NCBI GenBank assembly: GCA_004154925.1
Contig: QJNS01000248.1
Coordinates: forward strand, 1-64,000
Direction: 5' to 3'
Length of the DNA stretch: 64,000 nucleotides
Source: Monosporascus cannonballus
Lineage: Eukaryota; Ascomycota; Sordariomycetes; Xylariales
This document shows positions 45,488 to 57,906 of this stretch, piece after piece. Made by a program: the position numbers and the translations under genes. Positions within the stretch are counted from its first letter, which is position 1; the number at the start of each line of letters is the position of its first letter. The notes below the pieces were generated by a model, which did not search any database, was not told the origin of the DNA, and saw only the letters and a list, made by a program, of their open reading frames with translations.

Positions 45488-48032
45488 CCGGAATGAAGAA
45501 ACGCTGTATGACGTCACATACAAATAGAGAAACCATTATGGATGGGTGTAGAGGTGGTGGCGAAGTGATTATAGCCTTCCCTTATCTGACAGCGACAGCG
45601 ATGTTCTAGTGGCAATGTGCCCGGGTCTGTATTAAGTTACCACGTAAGGGGACGGGACGAGTTGTACCAATTGTCTTTGCTGTGGGGCGTTGCGGTCAGG
45701 CGGAAAGAAAAAAGAGATGCTGCTGGTGGGGACTACGAATAATTGTACCAAAGCGATGCGGTAAGGCTGCATGGCTGGTAAGAAACATTTTCTCTGACAT
45801 TAAGCTATCCGCAACAATCGACCGACGGCGCCCGCAGGAAGTCCCGGGGTGCCATCAACGGTGGGCATCGGGTGTGTAAGTGCTACATGAGATCTGCTGC
45901 TGGGAACGCGGCCTCTTGCAGAAGTCCTAGAGCTACCGCGGAGCCTTATTTGACTGCATGTAGAACTATTCGAAGCAGGGCGGAATGCATAAACTTCCCT
46001 ATTATTATTATACGGAGTATTTCTTAGGGGGTGGAAGCTGTCATGCAATCGACTCCGCTATGTATGCAGTAATACCTGGAGAAGGCCGCGTACCCCCTTA
46101 GATAGGAAAAGCGCCTAGGCTCTTAGCCTTGGGCAAAGATTGAATTTCCCCGCCACTTTTGCTTGATAGCTTACCGAAACAAATTCTCATTGGCTAGAGA
46201 GCCACCATCCCTGGCGGCAGCCGGGGTAGGATTTGCCCGGGTTATTCTACCATGTCAAATAAGCCTACGATGTCCGGGCTATTGGAACTCTGTGGAACCC
46301 GGGGCATGCGGGTCGCAGATAAATCGCAACGTTTAGCGGACCGTTATACGTCCAACCTTTATCTCCTCAACTGCGAATTGAGCACAGCGAAAATTGGACA
46401 TTGACGACCAATCAAATAGAGCGATAACGGAAACAATGTGGTTCCCTTTCCGTATAAGGTTAATGCTGTAACCGCTCCAGGTGCGGCTGAGCTCAATCCG
46501 CAGTCGAGGAAACACCCGTATAACCCACTCAACCATACATCCGGATATGGGGACTTTTATTAAATCCAAAGCGGTTATGATAATTAATAACCTCTTAAAC
46601 CCTCCACAGTCAAAAAGTCAGGTCGAAATATCAAGACGTTATGGTACTAGGCCATACATTTGTAACTGGTAGAGACATCTTGCCTGGCTGCAATTTATCT
46701 GTCACCCCACCTTGCCCGGGAATATACATACATACATACGAATACTTAAGACCACCTACTTATGGTTAAGGCTGGGTCTGGAAGGCTTTAAAGAAGCGAC
46801 GAAAGGGCCCCCCTTTTGTAGGTAGGTATAGGGCATATGTTATAAAAATGGATCCGTATACGGTAGTAGGCACGTATGGTCTAGGGACATCAGCAGAATA
46901 TCGATATGGAGGCACCGTTAGAATAGATACAACGCCACGGTGATGGGATCCGTCTCTTGGTTGTGGTGTTGGCCGGGCGAGCTGAAGAGACTCCCAGTTG
47001 TTGCCAAACTCTTTTACGTAGTAGCAGGCGAGATAAAACTACCCTGTCAAGTACCCATAGAGCGCGCTAGAAGCAATACCATACTAATATCGGCGTAGCC
47101 TCTCAATGAGTACATTTAGTGATTGCACTTATGCATCATACAAATAAGCGCGAATACCTGAGTGGGTCAACTTATATACCTTCTATACTAAGCAAGCTTC
47201 CCCCGCCCCCGAGGCCAAGGGAGAACCTCTCCTGCTTTCTTTGGCCTGTACGCCTCCAACTCCAGGCTGATGGCAGGGCTAAATCTGATAACTCTGATGC
47301 ATATGCACTGGGTCATTCCCGATTACTTGCGCCTCTTCCCCTTTTCGGCGCTCGGTAGGTGTTGTGCGGGGTGTATGGATATACCACGATAGCTGGGTAT
47401 GTAATTCAGCCTGCTAGGCGTTCTACCCAACTGAACGGAGCTCTAATAAGCGACATAGCAAAACGCCTCCTGCGTTGTTCACATACGTAGCATCTGGGCA
47501 ATTGTCAGATTGGACTTGTCTTGTGATGGGTGAGAATGCACGAAGGCGCTGTTGTTATGCATGGCGCGCATGCGTACCTTTCCTCGCCCAGGGGGATATT
47601 CGACAGATCGGTGCATACACAACAAGCATTCCGGGCACCCTATGCCCAGTAGCGCTATCGCTAGACAGGGCTACTGTGGATTCGAGCAGGACTTGGCGTG
47701 CATGCGGCCGAGTCCTTGTGCCAAGTACTAGGTAACGAACACTCTGGACACTCGAACTGGTGAAATACTTATGGGGACCGTAGACCCGTCGGAGCATATT
47801 CGATACTCCCCGTCCCCTCATTCCTGACATCCATTTCAGCTCTGCTTTGTCGTGGTATGTGTAGGGGTTCTGCCACGCGTCCATCCTTTGCCGCTCGCTC
47901 TGTAGAGGCTGCCAGGACAAGGTTGCTATTATTCTTACTCTTCCTTAACTTATACGCACATTCTACAACTAGTATTTGAAGGGTTAAGCAACGTAAAGGC
48001 TGGGAGAACGGCACTCCGATTCGCTACCCGCC
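45488..48032. other. Intergenic region NUP192 / DIP5-like permease
   Basis: 2.5 kb with no supported gene. Short frames (82-121 codons) at 45800-46048, 46333-46569 and 47475-47920 overlap on both strands and show no domain. An (ATAC)n run lies near 46720-46740. The right end is presumably the permease promoter. Confidence 0.5.
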
Positions 48033-49915
48033 ATGGAAAATCCGGGGATCACCCATCGGACATCCACGTCTGACAAGATGGTGAACGAGGCAAAGCCCGC
48101 CGACTACGACCTCGAGACGGTTCATATCCGCGGTCTCGAGACGTCCGCCGCGACCTCGCTCCACCGTGGTCTCAAAGCGCGTCACATCACTATGATCGCC
48201 ATCGGCGGTGCCATCGGGACGGGTCTCATCATCGGCACCGGAAAAGCCCTGGCCCAGGCCGGGCCCGGTTCCATCTTCATCTCGTACAGCGTCGTCGGTT
48301 TCGTCGTCTTCCTGGTCATGGCCGCTCTGGGCGAGATGGCCGCTTGGCTCCCCATGTCTGCCGGTTTTACTGGTTACGCTTCTCGGTTCTGCGACCCCTC
48401 GCTTGGTTTCGCACTCGGCTGGACGTAAGTTTAGGACGGATCTCGAAGTCAGGTCTTCTGCTTTCAGCCCCTTTGATGTCTTTTCCCCGTTTCAAACCAG
48501 CATCCGAAGTCTTTAGGTTGCAGATCAGTAGTTAATATGTGTGTCCCGGACTTCGCAGGTACTGGATCAAGTATATCATCGTCACACCTAATCAACTTAC
48601 GGCCGCGGCACTGGTCATACAGTACTGGGTGCCCCGCGAGACGGTAAACCCTGGTGTCTGGGTCGCAATCTTCCTAGTCGTCATCGTGTGCATTAACTAT
48701 TTCGGTATCCGATTCTTCGGCGAGTTCGAGTTCTGGTTGTCGAGCTTCAAGGTCATCGTCATATGTGGTGTCATCCTATTGGCGCTCATCATCGCAGCTG
48801 GTGGTGCCGATGGTGATCCGAGAGGCTTCCGCTACTGGCGAGATCCGGGGTGAGTGCTAGCTAAATGTTTCCTGACAGGATTTGTACTGACTACAACCAG
48901 TGCTTTCAAGCCTTTCATCAACGAGGGGCCCTCCGGTAAATTCCTAGGCTTCTGGTCGACCATGGTCACGGCCACCTTTGCCTATCTAGGAACCGAACTG
49001 GTCGGTGTGACGGTTGGAGAGGCTCAGAACCCTCGTAAGACGATCCCGCGTGCCATCAAGCTCACCTTCTACCGAATTGTCTTCTTCTATTGCATCAGTA
49101 TCTTCTTGCTGGGCATGTGCGTGCCGTATAACGATCCTGGTCTCGCCTTCGCCACCAACACGGCCAACAACGCCAACGCATCACCTTTCGTGGTTGCTAT
49201 CAAGAACGCCAGAATCCGTACCCTCGACCACATTCTGAATGCTTGCATCCTGGTATTCGTCTTCTCGGCATCCAACTCGGATCTGTACATTGCTAGCCGC
49301 ACCCTGTACGGTCTGGCCTCTGACGGTTCCGCCCCTAAAATCTTCCGAAGGACCGACAATAAGGGCGTCCCGCTGTACGCCCTGGGCGTTTCTGCCTGCT
49401 TCGCGCTGCTGGCTTTCATGAACGTGTCCGACGACTCGAGGAGCGTCTTCACCTACTTCGTCGACATGGTCACCATCTTCGGCCTGATGACCTGGGTCTC
49501 GATCCTGGTGACGCACATCTGGTTTGTGCGGGCGCGCAGGGCGCAGGGCCTCGCCAACTCGGCCATGCCCTACGTGGCGCCCCTCGGCATCTACGGCTCC
49601 TACGGCGCGCTCGCCGTGTGCATCCTCATCTCGCTGACCAAGAGCTTCCAGGTGTTCGTCAAGGGCCGGTGGAACACGACCACCTTCGTCACCAGCTACC
49701 TCGGCATCCCCGTCTACCTGCTCCTCATCTTCGGCCACAAGGCCTGGACCCGCAGCAAAGGCGTCCGTCCGCATGAGTGCGATTTCTACACGGGCAAGGA
49801 CATCATAGACCGCGAGGAGGAAGCCTTCCTCGCCGCCAAGGCCGCCGCCAATGCCCAGAAGAGTCCCTCGGGCAGCTCTGCCTTCTACAAGAGATACGTC
49901 TCTTGGCTGTTGTAG
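48033..49915 (+). CDS. DIP5: Acidic amino-acid permease, DIP5-type (APC/YAT family)
   Basis: Three exons, 48033-48424, 48559-48849 and 48901-49915, give 565 aa. Both introns are GT-AG, and phases are 2 and 2. The product is a plasma-membrane proton symporter of the yeast amino-acid transporter family with about 12 hydrophobic segments. The first helix carries the substrate-binding IAIGGAIGTGL motif. Family signatures include NPGVWVAIFLVVIV, KFFGEFEFW-like GEFEFWLSSFKV, GFRYWRDPGAFK (crossing intron 2) and the EAQNPRKTIPRAI loop. The NQLTAAALVIQYWV and SPFVVAI segments resemble the glutamate/aspartate permease Dip5 most closely. The C-terminal tail has a DREEEAFLAAK segment with lysines that could be ubiquitylated. 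Substrate is inferred from similarity. Confidence 0.9.
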
Positions 49916-50820
49916 GCTGGGGGGGGGACTGCGAAAGTTTAATCGTAATAAGACACGAGAAATGTACGCGGCACATTTGGGAGAGGGACGGTTAATGACG
50001 CGACGATACTTGTACGGACCGTATAGAACTCCTCTCGACACAGGGCGGAGTATATAGCGCATATATCCAGTCATTTCGTTTCGTTATTCCCGGCTCTCCT
50101 ATGCATGTGTTTCTAAGGAGCCCCTTAGACCATCCTCCGCCGGAAGGTCTTGCGGCTCAGATTACTAACGGGGAAAGCACCGCGCTGTTCGGTAGAAGCA
50201 GCTGCACGTGAGCTATTGCTATAAGTGCAATGCCAAACTCACCTGATGCTATACCCATAGCACAAAGGCGGAGCGGAGCCCCCTTTAATTACTGAAGTGC
50301 GCTTGCCAAAAGAAATGCCCGCCCTTCCTGTACTTGCTTAATACCTACGTACTGGAGTTAATTTTAGCTTCCAGGGTTGTTTACTCGATACGGCGGCTCT
50401 GGCGGAAATTTCCGGGGGATTTCACGGTTTGCTTATTACGTAATGTATACGTCAGGGCTACAGTACCGAGGTATTTTGTCATTTGCTCTATGTGACTGGC
50501 AAGGAGGTTCCCGTCGCCCTCAAGATGCATGCCGTAAGGCCGGTGGGTAACTCCGCAACGGTCCCGGAGCCCAGGACCCCATCTGGTTAGCTTGGTACCT
50601 TGTATCTTATACACTTGGTAATGGTGCTCCAGGCCAGTCACAGCGTGATCGGATGAACGCTTCGAATTGACACTCGGGGGTCCGAGTGAGGCCGGGGAGT
50701 AACGGCGAGTAAAAAAAAAGCGGTGCCATACTGTGCAGCAGGTAAGAGGAGATTACGGCTGGATCGCGGCTGTCGTGGGGATCCGTTTATTCATAGGGCC
50801 CGGCCATCCTCTCGACCTGC

Positions 50821-50822
<2 letters not shown>

Positions 50823-50873
<51 letters not shown>
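50823..50873. repeat. 51-base T homopolymer (poly-A on the minus strand)
   Basis: An unbroken run of 51 T, about 0.9 kb after the permease stop. Read on the minus strand it is a 51-base A tract, as might end a retroposed copy, but no LINE, SINE or cDNA body is recognised on either side. Confidence 0.9.
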
Positions 50874-50877
<4 letters not shown>

Positions 50878-51495
50878 ATATGATGGATATGGTGTGGATG
50901 CTTACCTACTTAGCTAAGCTCTTGCCCATACGGTGCCGTCGCACAGCTTCATTACTCCGATGCAGCCCCCGCGGGCGACTACGTGCTTAGTAGAGATGGC
51001 CGACAATGTCAGTTATCGCGCGGTCCGCGGTGGTCTAGCGTTAGACGGCAGAGGACCTGCCAACTGTCCAAGGCACGGGCTGATTCGTGCGCAGCGCATG
51101 GCTGCCTTCGCTATCGGGCTGCGGTTGAAGCTCCTCGTCCATAGGTAGGCTTGGAATGACCGACGAGAACGGAGTGCCCGGTGTTATGGCTACGTTATGT
51201 ATATCACAAGAAAGATTCGAGGGGTGGTGGTCTTCGCCCTCCCGACCACGTAGGTTCTCCGCCTGTTATTTTGCAGGGCACTCGTGCGGACCGCCCTAGG
51301 TGGTGGTTAAACGAGGGAGCTGGACGGGGCGAGCCTCAAGTCCACCGCTTTGACAATTGTAGACAGAGCGAAATATAGTAGCGACTACCTCGACGTGTAG
51401 GGCAACCCACGAGCGTATCTAGACTTCTCGGTCTCCCATGGGCTCTACGACCTCCCGTAGGATGGGGTTGGAAGGGGGAATACCTAGCACTTACT

Positions 51496-51546
<51 letters not shown>

Positions 51547-51574
51547 NNNNNNNNNNCCCCCCCCCCCCCCCCCC
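51496..51574. other. Homopolymer-flanked assembly gap
   Basis: 51 G (51496-51546), then 10 N (51547-51556), then 18 C (51557-51574). The Ns are a placeholder of unknown true size. The complementary runs on the two sides suggest difficulty at a G/C tract or a join made across it. Confidence 0.95.
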
Positions 51575-52050
51575 GTGATGCTTCGTGAGAACCACACAGG
51601 TCATTTTATCGATCTGTAAGCTGCGTGCGGCATTACATACCTGTATACCGCGTGCACGGTAAGGGAGATAGATATCTGTGCTGCGCAGGTCATGGCAAAA
51701 ATTCCAATAAAGGCGCAGTTGGAATGGGGATGGAGGATGGGCGAGAAGGCCAAGGGGTTGGAATCTCATTAAGAGCGCAACCGACTCCTCCTAGAAGAGG
51801 ACCACAACGCACTTCCAGGTCCGTATGTTTGAGGATGGCTTGGACGCTAATCGTCCGGTCCGGCATAAGTACTTACGGATTTCCCTCTCGGACGAGAGGC
51901 ACAAACCACCTAAGAATGGGAAAGGGAAAGGAAGTAACAAACAAACAATCACGGAAGAAAGTCATCAAACATCTATCGAGTCTATGTTTTGCTGTCGTAT
52001 TCAAACGTATCTAATCTTCATCCACCCCCCTCCCCTCTCTGCTCTATATA

Positions 52051-54959
52051 CTATAAGATCCCACCGCGCTCAACCAAGGGACCATCGACGGCATCCGTGT
52101 CGGCACTGTCTCTCGGCCGGTCACCACCATGACCACCGCCGCCGCCGTCGCCGCCCAGCAGCCCGCGGTTCTCTCCGCTCCCGTCGATGTCTTCTTCCGC
52201 GTCACCGATGCCAAGCTCGGCGGCGGTGCGCCGCGTCTCCTCGGCGCCGTTGAGCACGTACCAGCAGTCCTTCTTGGTCAGGAGACCCTGTAGGACGCCG
52301 CGGTCGGTGAAGAGGACGTAGCGGACGCCCAGCTTCTGGAAGTACGAGACGGCGAGGTGCAGGCTGGCGCGGCTAGGCAGCGTCAGCGGCGTCTGGTCCA
52401 TCCAGGGGCGCAGGTCGAGGACTGCTCCCGGCTCAGACGAGGAGGCGGCGTGCAGCGGGCCCCCACCGAGCGGGAGCGGGGTCGGCCGGGGCCGCGCGAA
52501 GAAGGCCTCGGTCTCTTCGGGCGGAGGGCCGCCGCGCTCGCGGTTCCGCGCCGCCGCGGCGTCGAGGTTGTACGCGAGGTCGGCGCGCGAGATGTAACCC
52601 AGCAGCACGGCGTCGCGGGCATCCGAGACGACGGGGAACCCGCGGTAGGGGCACGAGTCGAGCACGGAGCGCAGCGACGCGATAGTGTGCCCCGTCGCCG
52701 TGAGCACCACGAGGTCCTCGATGCGCGTCATGATCTGGCTCGCCGGCGCGTCGGGCAGCACGTGCGCCGCGCCGCCGTCCTCGCCCGAGTCCAGGAACGG
52801 GTACCCGTTGAGGTGGATCCAGCTCTCATAGATGCCGCGCCGCGAGAAGGCGTCGCCCACCCACTTGGAGATCATCACCGCCACCATGATGGGCAGCACG
52901 TACGTCAGCGCCCCCGTCAGCTCGAACATGATGACCACGATGGACACCGTCATGCGCGTCACGCCGCCAAGCGCCGCGGCCGCGCCGATGATCGCGTACA
53001 CGCCGGGGGTGACGCAGGGGACGTCTGGTTCGCACTTGCTGAAGAGGAGGAACCCCGGGTTGTTCCGCTGCCAGATCTCCATGACGAGGCCGACCGCGCG
53101 GCCGGTGAGGGCACCAATGGCCATGGATGGTAGGATGATGCCGGCCGGGATGTGTAGACCGAAGGTGATGGAGGCGAGGAAGAAGCCGAGTATCGCTCCG
53201 AAGATTAACAATACGATGGTGCCAGCCGTTGCGGCTCCCGTCTTGCAGAGCCCGAACTGGTCATCCAGAACGAGGGCGCAGTCGGTGAAGAGGGAGGACA
53301 CGAGTTCGGAAGACTGCGCTCGCATGTAGAAGTTGGGGTAATTTATTAGGGCTGTCAGGAGGGCCACGATGAAGACCTGCGTCACGGGCCCCGGGAGCCA
53401 CGGCTTAGACTTCCTCCACTGTGCCACACGCATATTGGCCTTGATGAAGAGGCCGCCGTAGATGCCACCAAGAATCCCAAGTAACGCAAAAGGGATGATC
53501 TCGAAGCCGTGCCAGCTATTTTTAAACTTCACTTGGTATAAGACGAGCTTGCCTAAACGGAAAGGATCGAAAGCCTGCAGAACAACCGCTGCCGTCATGG
53601 CACAGACGAAACTTTGCCACATGGTCTTGTCGGGGAAATAATACGAGAGCTGTTCGAGACTGAACAACACTCCACCGATAGGAGAGCCGAAGGCCACCGA
53701 GATGCCCGACGCCGCAGCTGCCGAAAGGACTTCTCGTTTCCGCGCTATCGACAATTAGTCCCGTGTAGTCGGAGGGCGCCGCGTGGAAACCCACCCTCGT
53801 TATTATTGATGCTCGGAAATAGCTTGATAAATAGGTTTGCGCAACAGCATGCCACGTGGACTAGAGGGCCCTCCTTTCCCAACCACATGCCCGATGCGAC
53901 AGCGAGACACTGGGGGATAGTCAGCCAGGATGCGCCGCCACGCTCGTTCATTCTGGAGCTTACCAGGCCCAGGGATTTCGTAACCAAGGTCCAGGCGCTT
54001 AGAAACCGCCGAATTATGAAGCCCCCCAAGACCGTCTTTAACTCGGGTATACCGCTATGTTTAGCATAAGTCGAGTACTCCTTTACCAGAAAGCCGGCGC
54101 AGACAGCAAATGTAACCTGCCTCTCGTTAGGGACGGGTGATGTTATCGGTCATGAGGGACCCACGGAGAGGAGAAGGAAGAAGAAATATTCTATAAACCA
54201 CTTCCCGCCGACAGATGTGATCCCAAGGGCTGTCGCCCATGGCTTCCATCCGAGGCACTTGTCGCCCTGGTCGTAACCCAAGCAACAGAAATCCCTATTC
54301 AGATAGAAAGCGCCGCCGTCTTCTCGGCTGCAGAAGCCTATCTTTATATCCCCGAGCCAGTTCGACGCGACGTCTATGCCGGCAGCTAGTGTGCCGACGG
54401 CGATGCCGGTAAGCACTAGGATGACCCATATCTGGCTGGAGTCTAACAGCAACCGGATATATCCAAGTATGCCGGACGCGCTCGAGTACAGCGCACGCAG
54501 TCGTTGGCGCTCTTTCGTGTATTCAAAGATCCAATCGATGGCCGTCAGGTCTTCGTAGCCCACTCTCCTCCCGGGTCCCTCGACGTACCAATCGAGCGGC
54601 TCTCCTTCTTTTGGTCCAGCAGGCGAAAACGGCCGATTCCCGCCAACCCCAGTATCCAAAGCGTGCAATGGCGTTCCCGAATGAGGCGATTGCGAGCCTC
54701 CGAATCGGTTCCCCGTCAAAGTTGAGAGAAACCCGCTGGGTTGCGAGAGGACGGACTGCTTCTGTTTGCGCTTGAAGCTGATCGGCTCGCTGGGGCCGTC
54801 GCCCAAGGGGTAGTCGCGCAATATCTCGGTATCGTCGCCATCGAGGAAATGGATGATCTCGTCATCTTCGCCGCGATTAGGGGACTGCCCGCTGATCGCC
54901 CTTGAGGAGGAAGCCGATGAATCTTGGTCGTCGTTCATGAGGTTGCTACCGCTGGACAT
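52051..54959 (-). CDS. CLC-family chloride channel/transporter with CBS domains
   Basis: Four exons, 54959-54165, 54116-53964, 53909-53795 and 53744-52051, give 918 aa. The introns are short (48-54 bp) with good branch sites (CTAAC, CTGAC). The protein has a long acidic, disordered cytosolic N-terminus, then an intramembrane CLC core. The core shows SGIPE (286-290; the usual leading Gly is His here), GKEGP with the gating Glu329, and [12 protein letters not shown]. Two CBS domains follow at about 690-750 and 800-860. CLC proteins move chloride across Golgi/vacuolar (yeast Gef1) or plasma membranes and help acidify compartments. The C-terminal tail is Gly/Asp-rich. The CBS-coding 3' part is much richer in GC than the 5' exons. 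Gef1 orthology is likely but not shown. Confidence 0.93.
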
Positions 54960-55737
54960 GCTGAAGGTGAGGCAGCGTCACCTGCCATATCGCAACTGGG
55001 GAGGCTCAAACAAACGTCAGGCGTGCGAAACAACTTGAAAGACAGATATCGGGGGCCTCGAATGCCGAAACTTATGCTTGGCTGGGTGAATACGATCGGT
55101 TTGCTTCGGCGACATGAAACATAAAGACATCAGGCGTGCTGTAGGTGAAAGTACGTAGGTAGCCAGTATGGACGATGTAGACACCTTGGCCGATAGCGAT
55201 AACGCCCCAACACTACCTACCTAGGCCCGCCTGGTAGGGCACCTGATGCTATCAATACCTACTATGTAGGTACCCAGGTAGATAGACAGACAGGCCTGGG
55301 GAGCCCCTCCACCACCAATGCGATGGGCACCTCTAGACACTCATGCACTGTACGAAGGACCTAAGCTTTGGTGGAACCCTTTACATTCTACTGTAAATAG
55401 TGAATATGCTCAAAGACAGGTTACGCCGATATTAGTATAGTATTTCTTCTTCTAGCGCGCCCCACGGGTGCTTGACAGGCGGTTTTTATTCCGGGCCAGC
55501 TTTTCTGACCACGTATGATTGGTTCATAGTGTGACCAAGGATCCTCGATTTGTATAACATCGTAGAACCCTTGGAACATTCCAATGACGAAAGTCCATCA
55601 AGGATGATTGAAAGTGCTTGATGCTGGGATTCAAAAACCGAAGAATGCTAATTTCTACCGGTATCAACTCGCGTAATACTCGTCTGCATCTAGTATGTAT
55701 ACCTAGATAAATTAATTAACATAGAAGGACTTCGGAC
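54960..55737. other. Divergent promoter region CLC / neurochondrin
   Basis: About 780 bp without a gene. CCTACCTAGG-type tracts cluster at 55150-55290, and the remainder is mixed AT-richer sequence next to the neurochondrin start. Confidence 0.55.
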
Positions 55738-57906
55738 ATGGATACGGCACAGCCCGCCCCGGCGGTACCACCGGCGGTACCACCGGCACACAGCGCCGCA
55801 GCTGAAAACGGAGACACGGACACGTCCATTGAGAAGGTCCAGCAATATCTCAAGGCTAAAGATGACACTTCGAGATTCGTCGGTCTGGCTCTCCTCAAAT
55901 CCGTCCTAGACAATTCACCCGCACTTCAGAGCGATGAGGAGACCATTACCTCGCTCTGGAATTCCATCTCGCCCAAGTTCCTCGACCGGCTCCTGAGGAC
56001 CGGATCCCGGGCCGGGCCGGACCAGAAAAATTCCAAGGACATGCTTGACCTTCCCGTCGCCGTCCTCCATACCTTCACGGTCTTATTGCCCGATGAAGCT
56101 AAACAAGGCGCCAGGTTACTGAACCGAATACCTAGGCTGACGAGCGCCGTTCTTTATAGGTACCTTCGCTCATATCGGTTAGGAAAAGGGGGGATATAAG
56201 CTAACTTACCTGTAGCTCTAAGGAGACAGCCGGGATTATCATTGAAACGCTACTTACACTCGTCAGCTTTCCCGAGGGGGCGAGCATATTTGCTGGACTT
56301 GATATTGACGAGTGGACGCCTCTAATCGAGATTGCCCCGGAGCATCCGCATGTCTTGAGTATCTTTATATGGGCTTGGGAACGAGGCACAACCGCCTTGG
56401 CGGATCAGCAGTCTAGAAGCGGTATGAGAAAAAAGATCGATCAGAGTATCCAATCGCTTGTTGCTTCATTTTCCGGTACTGATGCGACAAGTCTGCTGGA
56501 ATTCTTATCACACCTGGGGAATTTAGACGCCGAGGTAAAATAAGCGGCCATCTCCCCGATGGATATCGGACACGGCTGACCAATTCTTGCAGCTTATACC
56601 TCAGAATCCTAAATGGCTCCGTTCTGTTGCGAAATTCATACGCAACCTATCCACCAAGCGGCCGACCGCAGCTGGACGCTCGGCATACACCAGGTGTGCC
56701 GGCACGGTCCTGATGCTCTATCCCAGGCAGGCGCCCCAGCTGCTGTTCTCCGACGAGCAGGATTCCGAGAAGCCATTCTCCTATCTCTTCATCAACCTCA
56801 TTCTAGTAGACGTACGCGCAACCCTGCCCTCTCTCCTGGAGAAGCTGAATGACGCGGAATATCCACAGACGTCCCAGCGTCTCGCGGCCGCCCTCGACGT
56901 CCTGGCTGCCTTCATCGGCCACCTCATCGCATGGATAGAAGAGCTGGATAGCCCGGACGCCGCCACCCCGCCATCCGAGAAGCCGACGTTCAACATGCCC
57001 CCCCACCTGGTCCTCAAGCTGAGCAAGTCCATAGGGGAGACTATCTCGGTCACCATGGAGTACCTCCGCGACCGCTGGGACGCCTCGGTAGCCGGCGCTG
57101 CGGGCTTGCATCCCGAGGCCCGTGTGGGCGCTGCGCACACGTCTACAGGCTCGCACAAGACGTTGGCCTGGGATTCCAAGGACGGCGACGCGGCGGTGGA
57201 CCCCTTCACCCTCTCGGCCCTGCGCGCGATAGCCCTCTGGTTGCGCGATGACGACGGCGACGTGCTCAGGAAGGAAGCTGCGGGCCTGATGGACATGCTG
57301 ATGGAGCTGTACCAGCGAAGTTCCTCCACCACCACACCGCCATCCGCTAGCTCTTCCCGCGACCAACCGGATTATCGCCTGCCGACCCTCGCGGCCCTCG
57401 AGGGCATCCTGCGTACGTCGAGGGGCGTCGAGGCGTTCGACTCCCACGGCGGATGGCAGGTTCTGTCCCGAGACCTGGTCGCCGTCCTGAACGCGACGTC
57501 GTCTAATCGCCCGCACGACCTGGAAGCGGAGATTCTGCGAGGGACCCGCATCGCGCTCGCGCTCTCGATCGTCGTGGAGAGCGAGACCACCACGCCCGAA
57601 GACCGGATGGGCCTAGTGACGGCCGTGGCTGCGTACGACGTGCCGCCGATCGCATCGGCGTCAGCGGAGGGCGCCGCCGCTATCGACAACGGCGAGGAGG
57701 CCGCCCTGCTCGGCTTCCAGACGGACGTGCTGCGGCTCGCCGCGGCCCTGCTGGCGAACGCCAACCCCGGCATGAGGAGGCGCTACGCGCACTCGGCGAG
57801 CGCGATAAGGGACATCGCCGAGCGGCTGAGGAGCAGCGTAGGAAGCGACGAGAGTCCGGCCGCGTCGGACCTGGACGACGTGCTCGCCGCGCTGAGCTGG
57901 GGTTAG
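55738..57906 (+). CDS. Neurochondrin-family protein
   Basis: Three exons, 55738-56159, 56216-56534 and 56593-57906, give 684 aa; introns of 56-58 bp have GT-AG ends and, for the first, a CTAAC branch site. The start is the first ATG of the frame. After a short Pro/Ala-rich N-terminus, the helical-repeat fold matches neurochondrin: KVQQYLKAKDDTSRFVGLALLKSVLDN near the N-terminus, SPKFLDRLL, then LDLPVAVLHTFTVLL and SAYTRCAGTVLMLYP further on. Animal neurochondrin is a cytosolic protein tied to neurite outgrowth and signalling regulation; the role of the fungal members is unknown. Codon GC rises sharply through exon 3. Divergent from CLC, convergent with the SLX8-like gene. Confidence 0.85.

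Larger units (their letters stand above)
49916..52050. other. Convergent spacer DIP5 / CLC with an assembly gap
   Basis: 2.1 kb between two facing genes, with no supported gene. It contains a 51-base T run (50823-50873) and a scaffold gap (51547-51556) flanked by G and C homopolymers. Short frames are unconvincing. Confidence 0.55.

Noticed and set aside
50697..50722. AGTAACGGCGAGT followed by AAGCGG resembles a conserved stretch of large-subunit rRNA
   Set aside because: Only about 13 plus 6 bases match, separated by an A run, and the flanking sequence does not continue the rRNA. Too short to call an rDNA fragment.
51020..51110. tRNA-like A box (TGGTCTAGCGTTAGAC) on the plus strand
   Set aside because: No proper B box or cloverleaf could be drawn, and the downstream bases do not fit GGTTCGAATCC.
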